A DNA stretch of 64,000 nucleotides from Marinobacterium lutimaris (GCF_900108065.1 NZ_FNVQ01000003.1:372001-436000); one strand, 5' to 3'; positions 44,289-57,329 are shown, counted from the first letter of the stretch. Translations and numbers: made by a program. Notes: generated by a model from the sequence alone, not told the origin.

Positions 44289-45105
44289 TTTCACTCTTCT
44301 CTTCGGCTCGCCAACGCACGGCGATGCCGTTGGTATAACGAATGTCGACCTGCTCAATTTCATCGGCTCTTGCGGCCAACTGGAGCTGATAAACAGTCAA
44401 AAATCGCTTCAGTCGCGGTATCAGCCGGTCGCGACCGGCAACAACGCGGATACCGTTATCCAATTCAATGTTCCAGGCGCCACGCGGCTCCAGCGTCAAA
44501 CCAGTCAATTTCAGTCCCCGTGCCGCGAACATGCGGTTAAGGTCATGAAACTGCTCCATAATCCTGACCGTCTCATGGGCAGGTCCGTTCAACATCGGCA
44601 GGCTGGAATACTCGGGTTTCAGCGCCGGCCAGAAAATATCACCCTGGTTGTTGAGCAGCCCCTTGTCGCTCCAACGCGCCACCGGAACCTCTTCAACCAC
44701 ATTGACCTTCAGCGCCGGCGGCCACTGCCGACTGATGGTGGCGTCATGTACCCAGGGGTTTGCGATCACTTGTTCACGCAGCGGTTCCAGGTCCAGCTCC
44801 AACATCGGCCGGTCCAGGCTGGCAGCCATTTCATGGGCGATCGCCTGCTTGTCCAGGTGGCGTGATGCGCCTTCGATCTGTATTTCCGCCACCGGACCAT
44901 CCAACCAGCGCCAAAGATCCCGGGAACCGGAACTGAGGATGCCGCAGAACACCACCAGCAACGTCAGCAGCACCAGCGGACGCCAGTACCAGTCGCTATC
45001 GGGCGGAGTCGTCGGTGCTGCCTCCGCTGCACGCACGGCACCACGCACAGGCGCTGTTTCCAGCTCTTCCTGAGTGCGGTTTTTCCATGGCAGCGTCATC
45101 AGCAT
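44278..45105 (-). CDS. ftsQ: Cell-division protein FtsQ
   Basis: A 275-residue bitopic protein. A cytoplasmic N-terminus of about 45 residues is followed by one transmembrane helix (about 42-62), a POTRA domain (VAEIQIEGASRHLDKQAI ... VHDATISRQWPPALKVNVVEEVPVARW, quoted in parts) and the FtsQ beta domain with WNIELDNGIRVVAGRD. It links FtsL/FtsB and FtsI/FtsW in the divisome. It starts 6 bp after ddl and overlaps ftsA, in the usual order. A GTG or ATG choice at the very start (MLMTLPW) could shift the N-terminus by two residues. Confidence 0.94.
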   Translation of the reverse strand: MLMTLPWKNRTQEELETAPVRGAVRAAEAAPTTPPDSDWYWRPLVLLTLLVVFCGILSSGSRDLWRWLDGPVAEIQIEGASRHLDKQAIAHEMAASLDRPMLELDLEPLREQVIANPWVHDATISRQWPPALKVNVVEEVPVARWSDKGLLNNQGDIFWPALKPEYSSLPMLNGPAHETVRIMEQFHDLNRMFAARGLKLTGLTLEPRGAWNIELDNGIRVVAGRDRLIPRLKRFLTVYQLQLAARADEIEQVDIRYTNGIAVRWRAEEKSENAG

Positions 45106-45111
45106 GGCGTT

Positions 45112-47511
<2,400 letters not shown>

Positions 47512-47515
<4 letters not shown>

Positions 47516-48588
47516 TTCATTACCTCCACACAGACCTGGGCCACACGCTTACTGGACTCCGGTCTGGCCTGCGCCCTCGCGGCACTGGCCATTTTCAATA
47601 GTTTGTCTCTGTCACTGAATTCTTTGAGCAGTTCCAGCAACCTGTCGCCGGACAGTTCCGCCTGGCGTATACGGACGCCCGCGCCCGCCTCGCTAAGGAA
47701 ACCTGCGTTAGCGTTCTGATGGTCGTCAATGGCGTGCGGCAGAGGCACCAGAATCGATGCTACGCCGGCAATCGCCAGCTCACTGACCGTCAACGCGCCA
47801 GCACGACACAGCACCAGATCGGCCCAGGCATAGGCTTCATCCATACGCTCGATAAACGGCACAACCTTCGCTTCAACGCCCTCACGCTCGTAGGCCGCGC
47901 TCAGCTCTTCAATATTGCGCTTGCCGCTCTGGTGCCAGATCTGCGGGCGTTCGCTCTCCGGCAGCTTGGCAAGCGTAGGCGGCAGCAGGTCGTTGATCGG
48001 CTTGGCCCCCAGGCTGCCGCCAACTACCAGCAGACGCAGCGGTCCGCTTCGATCCTTAAATCTTTCCTCTGGAGCCTCAACGTTCAGGATCGGCCCCCGA
48101 ACCGGGTTACCCACGACCTCGCCAAGATCCTTCCCCCTAAACGCGCGCGGGAACGCCTGCAAAACCCGCGTAGCGAAACGCGATGAAATCCGGTTGGTGG
48201 TGCCCGCTACCGCGTTCTGCTCATGGATCACCAGAGGCTTGCGCCGCAACCAGGCCATCAATCCACCGGGCCCAGAGGCGAAGCCACCCATACCCAGCAC
48301 CGAATCCGGCTTGACCCGATTGATAACTTTTAACGCCTGCCAGAGCGCCAGCATCAGACCAAAGGGCGCCAGCAATTGCTTGAGCCGCCCTTTGCCACGC
48401 ACGCCACGGACATCGATACAGTGCAGTTTGATACCGGCCTTGGGCACCACATCAGCCTCGATACCTGCCGCAGTACCCAGCCACTCCACTTCGATACCCT
48501 GACTACGCAGCGCATCCGCCGTGGCCAGCGCGGGAAAGACATGACCACCGGTACCACCGGCCATGATCAACACACGCTTAGCGGCCAT
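47512..48588 (-). CDS. murG: UDP-GlcNAc:lipid I N-acetylglucosaminyltransferase
   Basis: A 358-residue GT28 glycosyltransferase on the inner face of the membrane; it makes lipid II from lipid I. The first G loop [15 protein letters not shown], the second [13 protein letters not shown] and the UDP-GlcNAc-binding region [17 protein letters not shown] and [19 protein letters not shown] are intact. It overlaps ftsW by 11 bp and murC by 4 bp. Length is normal (about 355). Confidence 0.96.
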
Positions 48589-49894
48589 GACGCACCTCTT
48601 TTACAACATCTCTTCTCACGCCTTTCGCATCCGCCCTGGCTTTTCGACCTTTTTGAGCCGGCGCATTGACGCGCATCCGCTTCAACTCGTAATCCACCCG
48701 CTGCACGATCGCGATCATGCCGCAGCACGCCAGCAGACTACTGCCTCCGTAACTGAGCAGCGGCAGCGTCAGCCCCTTGGTGGGCAGGGCTCCCACGTTA
48801 ACGCCAATATTGATCATCGCCTGGCCCGCAATGATGAAAGCGAAACCGTAGCTGATATAGGCCATGAAAAACTGTTCCTGCTTCTCCGCCTGTCGGCCGA
48901 TCAGGAATATCCGCGCCACCAGCAGCCCGTAGAGACCGCAGATCAACAGGGCGCCAATCATTCCAAGCTCTTCGGCCAATACCGAGTAAACAAAGTCGGT
49001 ATGTGCCTCAGGCAGATAGAAAAGCTTCTGCACGCTGTTACCCAGCCCTTCGCCAAACCAGCCGCCACGACCAAAGGCGATTTGCGCCTGGGATAGCTGA
49101 TAACCGGCACCGAAGGGGTCGGCCCAGGGGTCGGTAAAGCTCTGCAGACGCTCAAGTCGGTAGGGCTGAGCTACCGCCAGCGCGCCAACCAGAACGCCAG
49201 CCACCGCCACCAGGATGAAGAACTGGAAGGCGCGCATGCCACCCAGAAAGATCATCCCCATTACCGTACCCATCAGCACCACGGTGGCGCCGTAGTCAGG
49301 CTCCATAATCAGAACAAACACGTACAGCGCCAGCGGGAAAGCGGGTTTGATCACGCCCCACCAGCTGGTGCGTACTTCGCCCAGACGACGCACCAGGTAA
49401 CCGCCCATGAACACCACCATGCACACCTTGGCGATCTCTGAGGCCTGCAGGTTGATCGGCCCGAGACCTATCCAGCGGCGACTACCGTTAACCTCTCGTC
49501 CAATACCGGGAATCAGTACCAGCGCCAGCAACAGCAGCCCAAAAAACAGCAGCACGACGCCATACTTTTCCCAGAACCGGATCGGAATAAGCGCAGTGAC
49601 CAGCGCACCGATCAGCGCCAGCACCATGAAGCTGCCATGACGAACAATAAAGAAGCCTGCTGAACCGAAGTTCTTTGCCGCCACATCCATAGACGCCGAG
49701 GTGATCATCACAAAGCCGGTCAGCACCAGGGCAACAGTCGCCAGCAGCAGCCAGGGATCAAACGGCAGCGTGGCGCCTGTTTTATGTGGCTGCGCCGAGT
49801 GATCGCTGCTGAGCTGGTCCACCAGTGTGCTGACGCTGAACTTTTTCAGATCAACAATTTTCGGCACGGACGGACGAGGCAGGCTCAGTCGCAT
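48578..49894 (-). CDS. ftsW: Divisome SEDS glycosyltransferase FtsW
   Basis: A 438-residue SEDS protein with about ten transmembrane helices, polymerising septal peptidoglycan together with FtsI. It has the conserved GSRRWIGLGPINLQASEIAKV (quoted as RRWIGLGPINLQASE) and the late PTKGLTLPLLSYGGSS. The cytoplasmic N-terminus is about 50 residues, with a basic C-terminal tail (KGRKARADAKGVRRD). The catalytic aspartate is expected in the large loop near DFVYSVLAEELG. It overlaps murD by 10 bp and murG by 11 bp. Confidence 0.95.
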   Translation of the reverse strand: MRLSLPRPSVPKIVDLKKFSVSTLVDQLSSDHSAQPHKTGATLPFDPWLLLATVALVLTGFVMITSASMDVAAKNFGSAGFFIVRHGSFMVLALIGALVTALIPIRFWEKYGVVLLFFGLLLLALVLIPGIGREVNGSRRWIGLGPINLQASEIAKVCMVVFMGGYLVRRLGEVRTSWWGVIKPAFPLALYVFVLIMEPDYGATVVLMGTVMGMIFLGGMRAFQFFILVAVAGVLVGALAVAQPYRLERLQSFTDPWADPFGAGYQLSQAQIAFGRGGWFGEGLGNSVQKLFYLPEAHTDFVYSVLAEELGMIGALLICGLYGLLVARIFLIGRQAEKQEQFFMAYISYGFAFIIAGQAMINIGVNVGALPTKGLTLPLLSYGGSSLLACCGMIAIVQRVDYELKRMRVNAPAQKGRKARADAKGVRRDVVKEVRHGR

Positions 49895-51240
49895 GGCAGC
49901 TCCTCCACCGCGGATACAAAGGCCTCGCCTCGGGCCGGATACCCGGAGAACATGTCAAAGCTCGCGCAGGCCGGCGACAGCAGCACTATGTCACCGGGAC
50001 CGGCGATACTGTTCGCCAGCGCCACGGCTTCATCCATGCTGGTGGCGAATCGGTGCGGAACGCTGGTTATCTCGGCAGCCAGTTTCGGAGCATCCTCGCC
50101 GATCAGCACCAGTTCACGGCCGAAACGCCCCATCGGCGCATCAAGCTCATCGAAGGTCTGACCCTTGCCGACGCCACCGGCGATCAGAATAATCTTCTCT
50201 TCGCCTTCCAGGGTGGCGCCCAAGCCATTCAGCGCCGCCAGGGTAGCGCCCACGTTGGTACCCTTGGTGTCGTTGTACCATTCGGCGCCGCACTTGCTGG
50301 CAACCCACTGACAGCGATGCTTCAAGCCTGCGAAGGTTTTCAGTGCCTCAAGCATCGGCGCCATCGGCAGCCCCACGGCTTCGCCCAATGCCAGTGCGGC
50401 CAGGGCATTGGCCTGGTTATGGCTGCCGCGAATTTTCATCTCGCGAACATCCAGCAGCGGCTCCAGGCCTCGCGCCAGCCAGGTCCCGCCCTGATGCCCG
50501 ATCAGACCAAACTGATTCAGATCCGGCTTTGACAGGCCGAAACTGCGCATTTTGGTACCGGTGGCGACCAAGGGCTGGGTCAGCGCATCGTCACGGTTGG
50601 TGACGGCGCAACTGCAACCACGGAAAATACGATGCTTAGCCGCGTGATAGCCCTGCATGGAGTCATAGCGATCCAGGTGATCCGGGCTGATATTCAGCAC
50701 AGTTGCCGCCGCTGCCCGCAGGTCATTGGTGGTTTCCAACTGAAAACTGGAAAGCTCCAGCACATAGAGCTCGGCACTGTCATCAAGCAGGTCCAGCACC
50801 GGCGTCCCCAGGTTACCGCCGACCCTCACGTTGACACCTGCAGCCTCGGCCATCTCACCCACCAATGAGGTCACCGTGCTTTTCGCGTTGGAGCCGGTAA
50901 TCGCAACGATCGGTGCCTTAGCCTGCTGGCAGAACAGATCGATATCACCACTCAGACGCACACCCTGCGCCACCGCTTGCCGGATTGCCGGATCAGCCTG
51001 GGCAACGCCTGGGCTGAGCAGAATTTCAGCCGCCTGACAGAGCAGCTCTGCATCCAGCGGTCCACAATAAAGAGGAACCCCCGGAAACTCGCGCCGAAAC
51101 TGATCCGCCGCCGGCGGGTTATCGCGAGTATCACAGGCAAAGAATGCCTGTCCGCGGGCAAACAGATAGCGCGCACAAGCCATGCCGGTCTGTCCCAGAC
51201 CGATCACCACCCGCTTTTTATCTGTCGCTATCAGACTCAT
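49885..51240 (-). CDS. murD: UDP-N-acetylmuramoylalanine-D-glutamate ligase
   Basis: A 451-residue Mur ligase that adds D-Glu to UDP-MurNAc-L-Ala. The substrate domain begins VVIGLGQTGMACARYLF. The ATP loop AITGSNAKSTVTSLVGEMA has Asn-Ala in place of the common Asn-Gly, a form also found in other gammaproteobacterial MurD proteins. NDTKGTNVGATLAAL and LLSPACASFDMFSGYPARGE are typical MurD motifs. It lies 12 bp after mraY and overlaps ftsW. Confidence 0.95.
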   Translation of the reverse strand: MSLIATDKKRVVIGLGQTGMACARYLFARGQAFFACDTRDNPPAADQFRREFPGVPLYCGPLDAELLCQAAEILLSPGVAQADPAIRQAVAQGVRLSGDIDLFCQQAKAPIVAITGSNAKSTVTSLVGEMAEAAGVNVRVGGNLGTPVLDLLDDSAELYVLELSSFQLETTNDLRAAAATVLNISPDHLDRYDSMQGYHAAKHRIFRGCSCAVTNRDDALTQPLVATGTKMRSFGLSKPDLNQFGLIGHQGGTWLARGLEPLLDVREMKIRGSHNQANALAALALGEAVGLPMAPMLEALKTFAGLKHRCQWVASKCGAEWYNDTKGTNVGATLAALNGLGATLEGEEKIILIAGGVGKGQTFDELDAPMGRFGRELVLIGEDAPKLAAEITSVPHRFATSMDEAVALANSIAGPGDIVLLSPACASFDMFSGYPARGEAFVSAVEELPCD

Positions 51241-51252
51241 TCTTTCTTTGCC

Positions 51253-52335
51253 CTATCGGATTTTCAGAGAAGCCAGGCCTATCAGCACCAGCACCACGGT
51301 GATGATCCAGAAACGCACGATGACGCGCGGCTCCGGCCAGCCTTTCAGTTCAAAATGGTGATGGATCGGCGCCATGCGGAAGATGCGTCGCCCGGTCAGC
51401 TTGAAAGAAGCAACCTGCAGAATGACCGACACGGTCTCCATCACGAAGATGCCACCCATAATCACCAGCACCAGCTCCTGACGTACGATGACGGCGACCA
51501 CGCCCAGTGCAGCACCGAGCGCCAGCGCGCCAACATCGCCCATAAACACCTGGGCCGGATAGGTGTTAAACCAGAGAAAACCAAGACCTGCGCCCACGAT
51601 GGCGCCGCAGAAAATAATCAGCTCCCCGGCACCGGCGACATAGGGAATATTCAGGTAGTTGGCGAACTGCACATGGCCACTCAGGTATGCAAATACCGCC
51701 AGCGCTCCGCCCACCATTACGGTCGGCATAATCGCCAGGCCGTCGAGCCCGTCGGTCAGGTTGACCGCGTTTGAGCTGCCGACAATGACGAAATAGGTGA
51801 AGACAACGAAGCCGACTCCCAGCTCCAGCGTGAACTCCTTAAAGAAAGGCACGATCAGGGTCGTTTCCACCGCGGTCTGCGAGGTCATGTAGAGCAGAAC
51901 AGCCGCTCCCAGGCCACCCACGGACTGCCAGAGATACTTCCAGCGTGCCGGCAGGCCGCGCGGGTTTTTCTCCACCACCTTGCGCCAGTCATCGACCCAG
52001 CCGACCGCACCAAAGATCAGCAGCACGCCCAGGGTGATCCAGACGTAGCGGTTGCTCAGATCGCTCCACAGCAGAGTGCTGATGGCGATAGAGAGAATAA
52101 TCAGCGCGCCACCCATGGTTGGCGTGCCCGCCTTGCTCAGATGACTCTGCGGGCCATCGTCACGCACCGCCTGGCCAATCTGCTTCGCCTTGAGCTGGCG
52201 GATCAGACGCGGGCCGATAAACAGAGACAAGCCGAGTGCCGTCAATACGCCCAGTATCCCGCGCAGCGTGATATAGCCGAATACGGCAAACCCGCTGTAG
52301 AACTGGGACAGAAACTCGGTCAAAAGAAGCAGCAT
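51253..52335 (-). CDS. mraY: Phospho-MurNAc-pentapeptide transferase
   Basis: A 360-residue inner-membrane enzyme with ten transmembrane helices that transfers phospho-MurNAc-pentapeptide to undecaprenyl phosphate, forming lipid I. Family motifs [12 protein letters not shown], the aspartate pair [10 protein letters not shown], the [13 protein letters not shown] nucleophile region and [19 protein letters not shown] are all present. Length equals E. coli MraY (360). It lies 6 bp after murF and 12 bp before murD. Confidence 0.97.
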   Translation of the reverse strand: MLLLLTEFLSQFYSGFAVFGYITLRGILGVLTALGLSLFIGPRLIRQLKAKQIGQAVRDDGPQSHLSKAGTPTMGGALIILSIAISTLLWSDLSNRYVWITLGVLLIFGAVGWVDDWRKVVEKNPRGLPARWKYLWQSVGGLGAAVLLYMTSQTAVETTLIVPFFKEFTLELGVGFVVFTYFVIVGSSNAVNLTDGLDGLAIMPTVMVGGALAVFAYLSGHVQFANYLNIPYVAGAGELIIFCGAIVGAGLGFLWFNTYPAQVFMGDVGALALGAALGVVAVIVRQELVLVIMGGIFVMETVSVILQVASFKLTGRRIFRMAPIHHHFELKGWPEPRVIVRFWIITVVLVLIGLASLKIR

Positions 52336-52341
52336 GCGTGG

Positions 52342-53718
52342 TTATTCTCCAGTCACGAGAGCTTTTACCGCTCTCTCCATACCGGCGCTGCGCGAGCCCT
52401 TGGCCAGCAGCGTTCCGGCGGTCAAATCCAATTGTTCAAGTTCCGAGAGCAGATCTTCAAAGCGGGCAAAATGTTTCGCTTCGCTTCCCTGTTCGGCCGC
52501 GGCGATCGCCGCCTGCTGCGACAGAACGCCGGTGGTCAGCAAACGCTCCACGCCGGCCGCACCTGCGTACTGGCCAACTTCGGCATGCAGCTGCGCGGCT
52601 TCGTCGCCGAGCTCCGCCATATCACCCAGCAGCAGTGTGTGCGGACCTGGCTGATCCATCAGCACATCGATGGCCGCTTTCACCGCCCCCGGGTTGGCGT
52701 TGTAGCTGTCATCGATCAGCAATGCACCCTGGTTTAGAATGTGCGGGCAGAGACGTCCGGGCACCGCACGAAAGGCCTCAAGACCTGCCACCGCGCCCTC
52801 CAGCGGTAAACCTGCGGCCACCCAGGCTGCGGCGGCTGCAGCCGCGTTAGCCAGGTTATGACGTCCCAGCACCGCCAGCGACAAGGCCTGGGTTTCGCCA
52901 CGGTAGTTCAGATCGCCACCCCAGCTGCCACGAGCTCCGATCCGCGCATTACGCACGTTCAGGTCCGCGGCCGGGTTATCGACCCCGAAAGTGACCGCTT
53001 CCTTACCCAGATCGTTCAGTTTTTTTAACCAGAAATCTGCATGGGGGTCGTCCAGGTTCACCACGCCAACGCCGGAGGCGGTCAAACCCTCGTAGATTTC
53101 ACTCTTCGCCCGGACGATATTCTCCAGACTGCCGAAACCTTCCAGGTGCGCTCCCTGTGCGTTGGTCAGGATCGCCACCTTCGGTTTTGCCAGCGCGGTG
53201 GTATAGGCAATTTCCCCCAGACCACTGGCGCCCAGCTCGATAACCGCATACTGATGGCGGGGCTCCAGCTCCAGTAGCGTCAGCGGCACGCCGATCTCGT
53301 TATTGAGATTACCGCGGGTCGCCAGGGTCTCGCCCAGGGTCGCCAGCATGCTGGCCAGCATCTCCTTGACCGTGGTTTTGCCACTGCTGCCGGTCACGGC
53401 AAATAACAGCCCCGGGAACGCCTGACGGTTATAACCGCCCAGCATCCCCAGCGCCTTTAAGGTGTCGGCGACCACCAACTGCGGCACTTCCGGATCGACG
53501 CTATGATCGACCACGGCAGCCACAGCCCCCTTCCCAACGGCGTCGCCGACATAATCATGGGCATCAAACCTGGGGCCTTTCAGCGCCAGGAACAGATCCC
53601 CCGGTTCAACCTTACGTGTATCGGTACAGACACGCCGACTCACCGGCACTGCCTGCTTGCCAGCGAACTCGGCGTTTAGCACCTGGGCGAGCGCATTCAA
53701 TGAAAAGTCGGCAATCAT
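52342..53718 (-). CDS. murF: UDP-MurNAc-tripeptide D-alanyl-D-alanine ligase
   Basis: A 458-residue Mur ligase that completes the pentapeptide with D-Ala-D-Ala, the product of Ddl encoded further down. ATP loop AVTGSSGKTTVKEMLA, TRGNLNNEIGVPLTLL, the central GASGLGEIAYTTALAKP and DDSYNANPGAVKAAIDVL are MurF signatures. It overlaps murE by four bases and precedes mraY by 6 bp. Normal length. Confidence 0.96.
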   Translation of the reverse strand: MIADFSLNALAQVLNAEFAGKQAVPVSRRVCTDTRKVEPGDLFLALKGPRFDAHDYVGDAVGKGAVAAVVDHSVDPEVPQLVVADTLKALGMLGGYNRQAFPGLLFAVTGSSGKTTVKEMLASMLATLGETLATRGNLNNEIGVPLTLLELEPRHQYAVIELGASGLGEIAYTTALAKPKVAILTNAQGAHLEGFGSLENIVRAKSEIYEGLTASGVGVVNLDDPHADFWLKKLNDLGKEAVTFGVDNPAADLNVRNARIGARGSWGGDLNYRGETQALSLAVLGRHNLANAAAAAAAWVAAGLPLEGAVAGLEAFRAVPGRLCPHILNQGALLIDDSYNANPGAVKAAIDVLMDQPGPHTLLLGDMAELGDEAAQLHAEVGQYAGAAGVERLLTTGVLSQQAAIAAAEQGSEAKHFARFEDLLSELEQLDLTAGTLLAKGSRSAGMERAVKALVTGE

Positions 53719-55211
53719 TGAGCTCTCCTCTTTTCCAGTGCTTCTTTAACCTGCTGCTGGTCGCTGAACGGATACCTGACACCATCGATTTCCTGATAGG
53801 TCTCGTGCCCCTTGCCGGCCACCAGCACGGTATCTTGATCAGCTGCGCCGGCGATGGCCCAGACAATAGCCTGGGCGCGATCCGCGTCGATATGCACGGA
53901 TCGTTCGGCGGGAATACCTTGTTTAATCATCTGCAGAATACTGAGCGGATTTTCGGAGCGCGGATTATCGCTGGTCAGCACCAGTTCGTCAGCCCCTCTT
54001 GCAGCGATCTCGCCCATTACCGCGCGTTTGGCATTATCTCTGTCGCCACCACAGCCAAACACCACCCACAATTTCGCGTTTTCTTTCAAATGTGCACGCG
54101 CCGCCTGCAGCGCTTTGTCGAGGGCGTCCGGTGTGTGCGCGTAATCCACAATCACGCTGGGAGAACCTCCCACATTCACCACTTCCATGCGGCCACTGAC
54201 CGGTTTGAGTGCTGCCAGTGCAGTGGCAATACTGCCGGTTTCATAACCCATGCCACCCAGAACCGCCGCTACCAGCAACAGGTTCGACACGTTGAACTCA
54301 CCCAGTACCGGTGACGCCACGAGGGTTTCACCCCAGGGGGTATGCAGCTCAAACATCAGCCCCTGAGAGCGCATCTCCAGGGCATCTGCGTAAACCTGAG
54401 CCTGACTGTCACTGGCCGAGAAACCGATGCGCTCTCCACCTGCCGGACAACGCTGCGCCAGCAGACGCCGTCCCTCTGCATCATCGGCATTGAGCACCTG
54501 GATTGGCGCGCCATATTCGGTAAACAGCCGCGCCTTGGCGGCCGCATAAGCCTCCATGCTGCCGTGATAGTCCAGGTGATCGTGCGTCAGGTTGGTATAC
54601 GCGGCCACGTCAAACTGCACACCGGCGACTCGCGCCTGGTCCAGCGCATGACTGGAAACCTCCATCACTACCGCTTCGGCGCCTTCGGCACGCAACCGCG
54701 CCATCTCGGCATGCAAACGGATCGGATCCGGCGTTGTATGCGTCGCTTCGCGCAGCTGGCCGGGAAAACCGTTACCTACCGTGCCGATCAGCGCAGCCTT
54801 GAGGCCACAAGCGGTCAAGGCCTGGGCCAGATAATGTGCACAGGAGGTCTTGCCGTTAGTGCCTGTAATGCCTATCACGCGCATCTCGCGTGTCGGCTCA
54901 CCATAGAAACGGCTGGCAGCCACGCCAATCTGGCTGTTCAGGCCAGCCACACGAATCACCGGCAGCCCAAGGTCTTCTGCCTGTTCTGCGCTGACCTCCA
55001 GCTCGTCTACAACCGCTGCCACCGCCCCCTTGCTCAGAGCCTCTGGAATGAAGTCGCTGCCGCGATGCTTTACACCGGAACGGGCGAAAAACAGATCGCC
55101 GGGGCGCACACAGCGGCTATCCTGGCAAAGGCCGGAAACGCGCAATGCCGCAATACGCTGCGGCACCTGGGGCAAGAGCTGTTGCAGTTGAATTTCGGGA
55201 GCGCTGCTCAT
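53715..55211 (-). CDS. murE: UDP-MurNAc-L-Ala-D-Glu:meso-diaminopimelate ligase
   Basis: A 498-residue Mur ligase. ATP loop IGITGTNGKTSCAHYL, TTPDPIRLHAEMARL and VIVDYAHTPDALDKAL are present. The DNPR signature in LTSDNPRSENPLSIL indicates meso-diaminopimelate rather than lysine as the third residue, as expected for a Gram-negative wall. It overlaps ftsI and murF by four bases each, so translation is coupled. Length is normal (E. coli 495). Confidence 0.97.
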   Translation of the reverse strand: MSSAPEIQLQQLLPQVPQRIAALRVSGLCQDSRCVRPGDLFFARSGVKHRGSDFIPEALSKGAVAAVVDELEVSAEQAEDLGLPVIRVAGLNSQIGVAASRFYGEPTREMRVIGITGTNGKTSCAHYLAQALTACGLKAALIGTVGNGFPGQLREATHTTPDPIRLHAEMARLRAEGAEAVVMEVSSHALDQARVAGVQFDVAAYTNLTHDHLDYHGSMEAYAAAKARLFTEYGAPIQVLNADDAEGRRLLAQRCPAGGERIGFSASDSQAQVYADALEMRSQGLMFELHTPWGETLVASPVLGEFNVSNLLLVAAVLGGMGYETGSIATALAALKPVSGRMEVVNVGGSPSVIVDYAHTPDALDKALQAARAHLKENAKLWVVFGCGGDRDNAKRAVMGEIAARGADELVLTSDNPRSENPLSILQMIKQGIPAERSVHIDADRAQAIVWAIAGAADQDTVLVAGKGHETYQEIDGVRYPFSDQQQVKEALEKRRAQ

Positions 55212-56950
55212 TTCGCCACCACCTGCTGCTTATCCTGTTGAGGCCACTTATCGGGCGGTACATTAAGTAACCGCAGCGCCCCCGTCGCTATCCGCGAGAA
55301 GACTGGCGCGGCAACTGCGCCACCGAAATATTCCTGGCCCTTGGGGTTATCAATCATCACAGCCATGATGATGCGCGGATTGGAAACCGGCACTATGCCG
55401 GAGAACACCGAAAAATAGCGGTCAGCGGCATACCCGCCGCCACTGGCCTTGTGAGCGGTACCGGTTTTACCCGCTACCCGATAGCCATCAACGGCAGCCC
55501 GGCGCCCGGTGCCCTGGTCGGAGATAACCGTTTCCATCATCGCCAACACCTCATCGGCGATTTTCTCCGGCATCACCCGCTTACCAGCAGGCACCTCTCC
55601 ATCTTCAAGCTTCAGCAGGGAAACCGGCCGCTGCATGCCGCCATCGGCCAGCGGGATATAGGAGTGAGCCAGCTGCAGCGCAGTCACCGACAGGCCGTAG
55701 CCATAGGACACAGTCGAGCGCTCAACGGTCTGACGCTCGCTCAGGAACGGCAGCGTACCGCTGCGCTCGCCGGGGAAACCGGTTCCGCTGACCTGACCAA
55801 TCCCCAGGTTATGCATGACGTTACGGATCGCATCCGGATCCATATCCAGCGCCAGCTTGGTCACCCCCACGTTACTGGATTTGGTGATAATGCCGGTCAG
55901 ACTCAGCTCGCCATAGTTACGGTGATCCCTGATCGTGGCGTTACGCACCCGGATATAACCCGGCGAAGTATCCACGATGGTCTCCGGGGTGTAACGGCCG
56001 GTCATCAGGGCGGTAGCCACAGTGATCGGCTTCATGGTCGAGCCTGGCTCAAAAATATCGGTCATCGCCCGGTTGCGCAGCGCTTCGGTAAGCAGGTTGC
56101 TGCGATCATTCGGGTTATAGGAGGGCTGACTCACCATCGCCAGCACCTCGCCGGTATGAGCATCCAGCACAACGGCTGTACCTGAGTCCGCCTTATGAGT
56201 ATTCACCGCATCCTTGAGCTCCCGGTAAGCCAGGTACTGCAGGCGCAGATCGATACTCAGCGCCAGGTCCTTGCCCGGCTGAGCCGGTGCCAGTGAACGG
56301 ATATGCTTGATGGTGCGCCCGGTGCGATCTTTCATTACCAGCTTGCGGCCCGGTTCACCCCGCAGCCAGTCGTTGTATGCCAGCTCAAGACCTTCCTGCC
56401 CCTCACCATCCACGTTGGTGAAACCCACCAGGTGGGTAGCCACCTCTGCCGCGGGGTAGTAACGCTTGTACTCCTGATCCACGTGGATACCGGCGATATT
56501 CAGAGCAGACACGCTTTTAGCCAGTTCCGGAGTCACCTGGCGTTTCAGATACAGGAAGCGGCGTTCACGATCCCTGTTGAGATCACGCAGCAACTCCTCG
56601 CGCGGCATATCCAGCAGCTGCGCCAGCTGACGCAGGTTGGTATCGGCCACGTTGGTCATTTTCGGATCGGCCCAGATTGTCGCCACTGGGGCGCTGACCG
56701 CCAGAGGGTCGCCATTGCGGTCGGTGATCAGACCGCGGTGAGCCGGCAGCAGCATGGTTCTCAGCGAGCGGGCATCGCCCTGGCTCTGCAGGAACGCCTG
56801 ATCCTCTGTCGACAGCGACAGCATTTTCGCGAGAATGCCCACCGCAATCAGGGCGAGCAGGACGAACACCAGCCACAGGCGCCAACCTCGTGCCGCCAGA
56901 GCCTGGGCTACGCCTCCCTTGACCTGTTTGTCGGTTGCCTTATCGCTCAT
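55208..56950 (-). CDS. ftsI: Septal peptidoglycan transpeptidase FtsI (PBP3)
   Basis: A 580-residue class B penicillin-binding protein: short cytoplasmic tail, one transmembrane helix (about 22-43), pedestal with RGLITDRNGDPLAVSAPV, and a transpeptidase domain with SxxK in FEPGSTMKPITV, SxN in TKSSNVGVTKL and KTGT in YRVAGKTGTAHKA. It cross-links septal wall with FtsW. It overlaps ftsL by 11 bp. It is the target of beta-lactams such as aztreonam in relatives. E. coli FtsI is 588 residues. Confidence 0.97.
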   Translation of the reverse strand: MSDKATDKQVKGGVAQALAARGWRLWLVFVLLALIAVGILAKMLSLSTEDQAFLQSQGDARSLRTMLLPAHRGLITDRNGDPLAVSAPVATIWADPKMTNVADTNLRQLAQLLDMPREELLRDLNRDRERRFLYLKRQVTPELAKSVSALNIAGIHVDQEYKRYYPAAEVATHLVGFTNVDGEGQEGLELAYNDWLRGEPGRKLVMKDRTGRTIKHIRSLAPAQPGKDLALSIDLRLQYLAYRELKDAVNTHKADSGTAVVLDAHTGEVLAMVSQPSYNPNDRSNLLTEALRNRAMTDIFEPGSTMKPITVATALMTGRYTPETIVDTSPGYIRVRNATIRDHRNYGELSLTGIITKSSNVGVTKLALDMDPDAIRNVMHNLGIGQVSGTGFPGERSGTLPFLSERQTVERSTVSYGYGLSVTALQLAHSYIPLADGGMQRPVSLLKLEDGEVPAGKRVMPEKIADEVLAMMETVISDQGTGRRAAVDGYRVAGKTGTAHKASGGGYAADRYFSVFSGIVPVSNPRIIMAVMIDNPKGQEYFGGAVAAPVFSRIATGALRLLNVPPDKWPQQDKQQVVAK

Positions 56951-57329
56951 GCCGCACTATCTCGATATTTTTCCGTTCCGGAGATGTCATCTGCAGTTTT
57001 TTGTCTGCCAGGGTTTCGATCCGATTGTTCGAGCTCCAGGCGCTCTCTTCCAGCAGCAACTGCCCCCACTCAACCTGCAGATCCTCGCCCTGCGAGCTGA
57101 GCACCTGATGCTGGTTAAACAGTCGCCGATATTCGTAAGCGGAATAGATCACCAGCATCGCGGAGCCAATCACCAGCAGAATTGCCAGAAGAAGCATCGC
57201 CGCTGGCTTTGCCAGTTCAGCCGCACCCAGCAGGCGCTGCTCCTCATCGCCCGACGGCCCTGCCGTCTGTGAAGCCGGCTTTGACCAGATGCGAAGCAAC
57301 TGCCCGAGCTTTGGCTTCACGGCGATCAT
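56940..57329 (-). CDS. ftsL: Cell-division protein FtsL
   Basis: A 129-residue bitopic protein: a cytoplasmic N-terminus of about 40 residues, one transmembrane helix (about 44-64, [21 protein letters not shown]) and a periplasmic coiled coil ([20 protein letters not shown] ... [18 protein letters not shown]). It forms the FtsQLB complex that activates FtsWI. FtsL sequences vary widely, but position, topology and the WSSNNRIE-type motif settle the call. It overlaps rsmH by 4 bp (ATGA) and ftsI by 11 bp. Confidence 0.92.
   Translation of the reverse strand: MIAVKPKLGQLLRIWSKPASQTAGPSGDEEQRLLGAAELAKPAAMLLLAILLVIGSAMLVIYSAYEYRRLFNQHQVLSSQGEDLQVEWGQLLLEESAWSSNNRIETLADKKLQMTSPERKNIEIVRHER

Noticed and set aside
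43020-44363. Longer ftsA starting at 44363
   Set aside because: It would overlap ftsQ by 86 bp and adds residues not found in FtsA; the ATG at 44288 has a ribosome-binding site.
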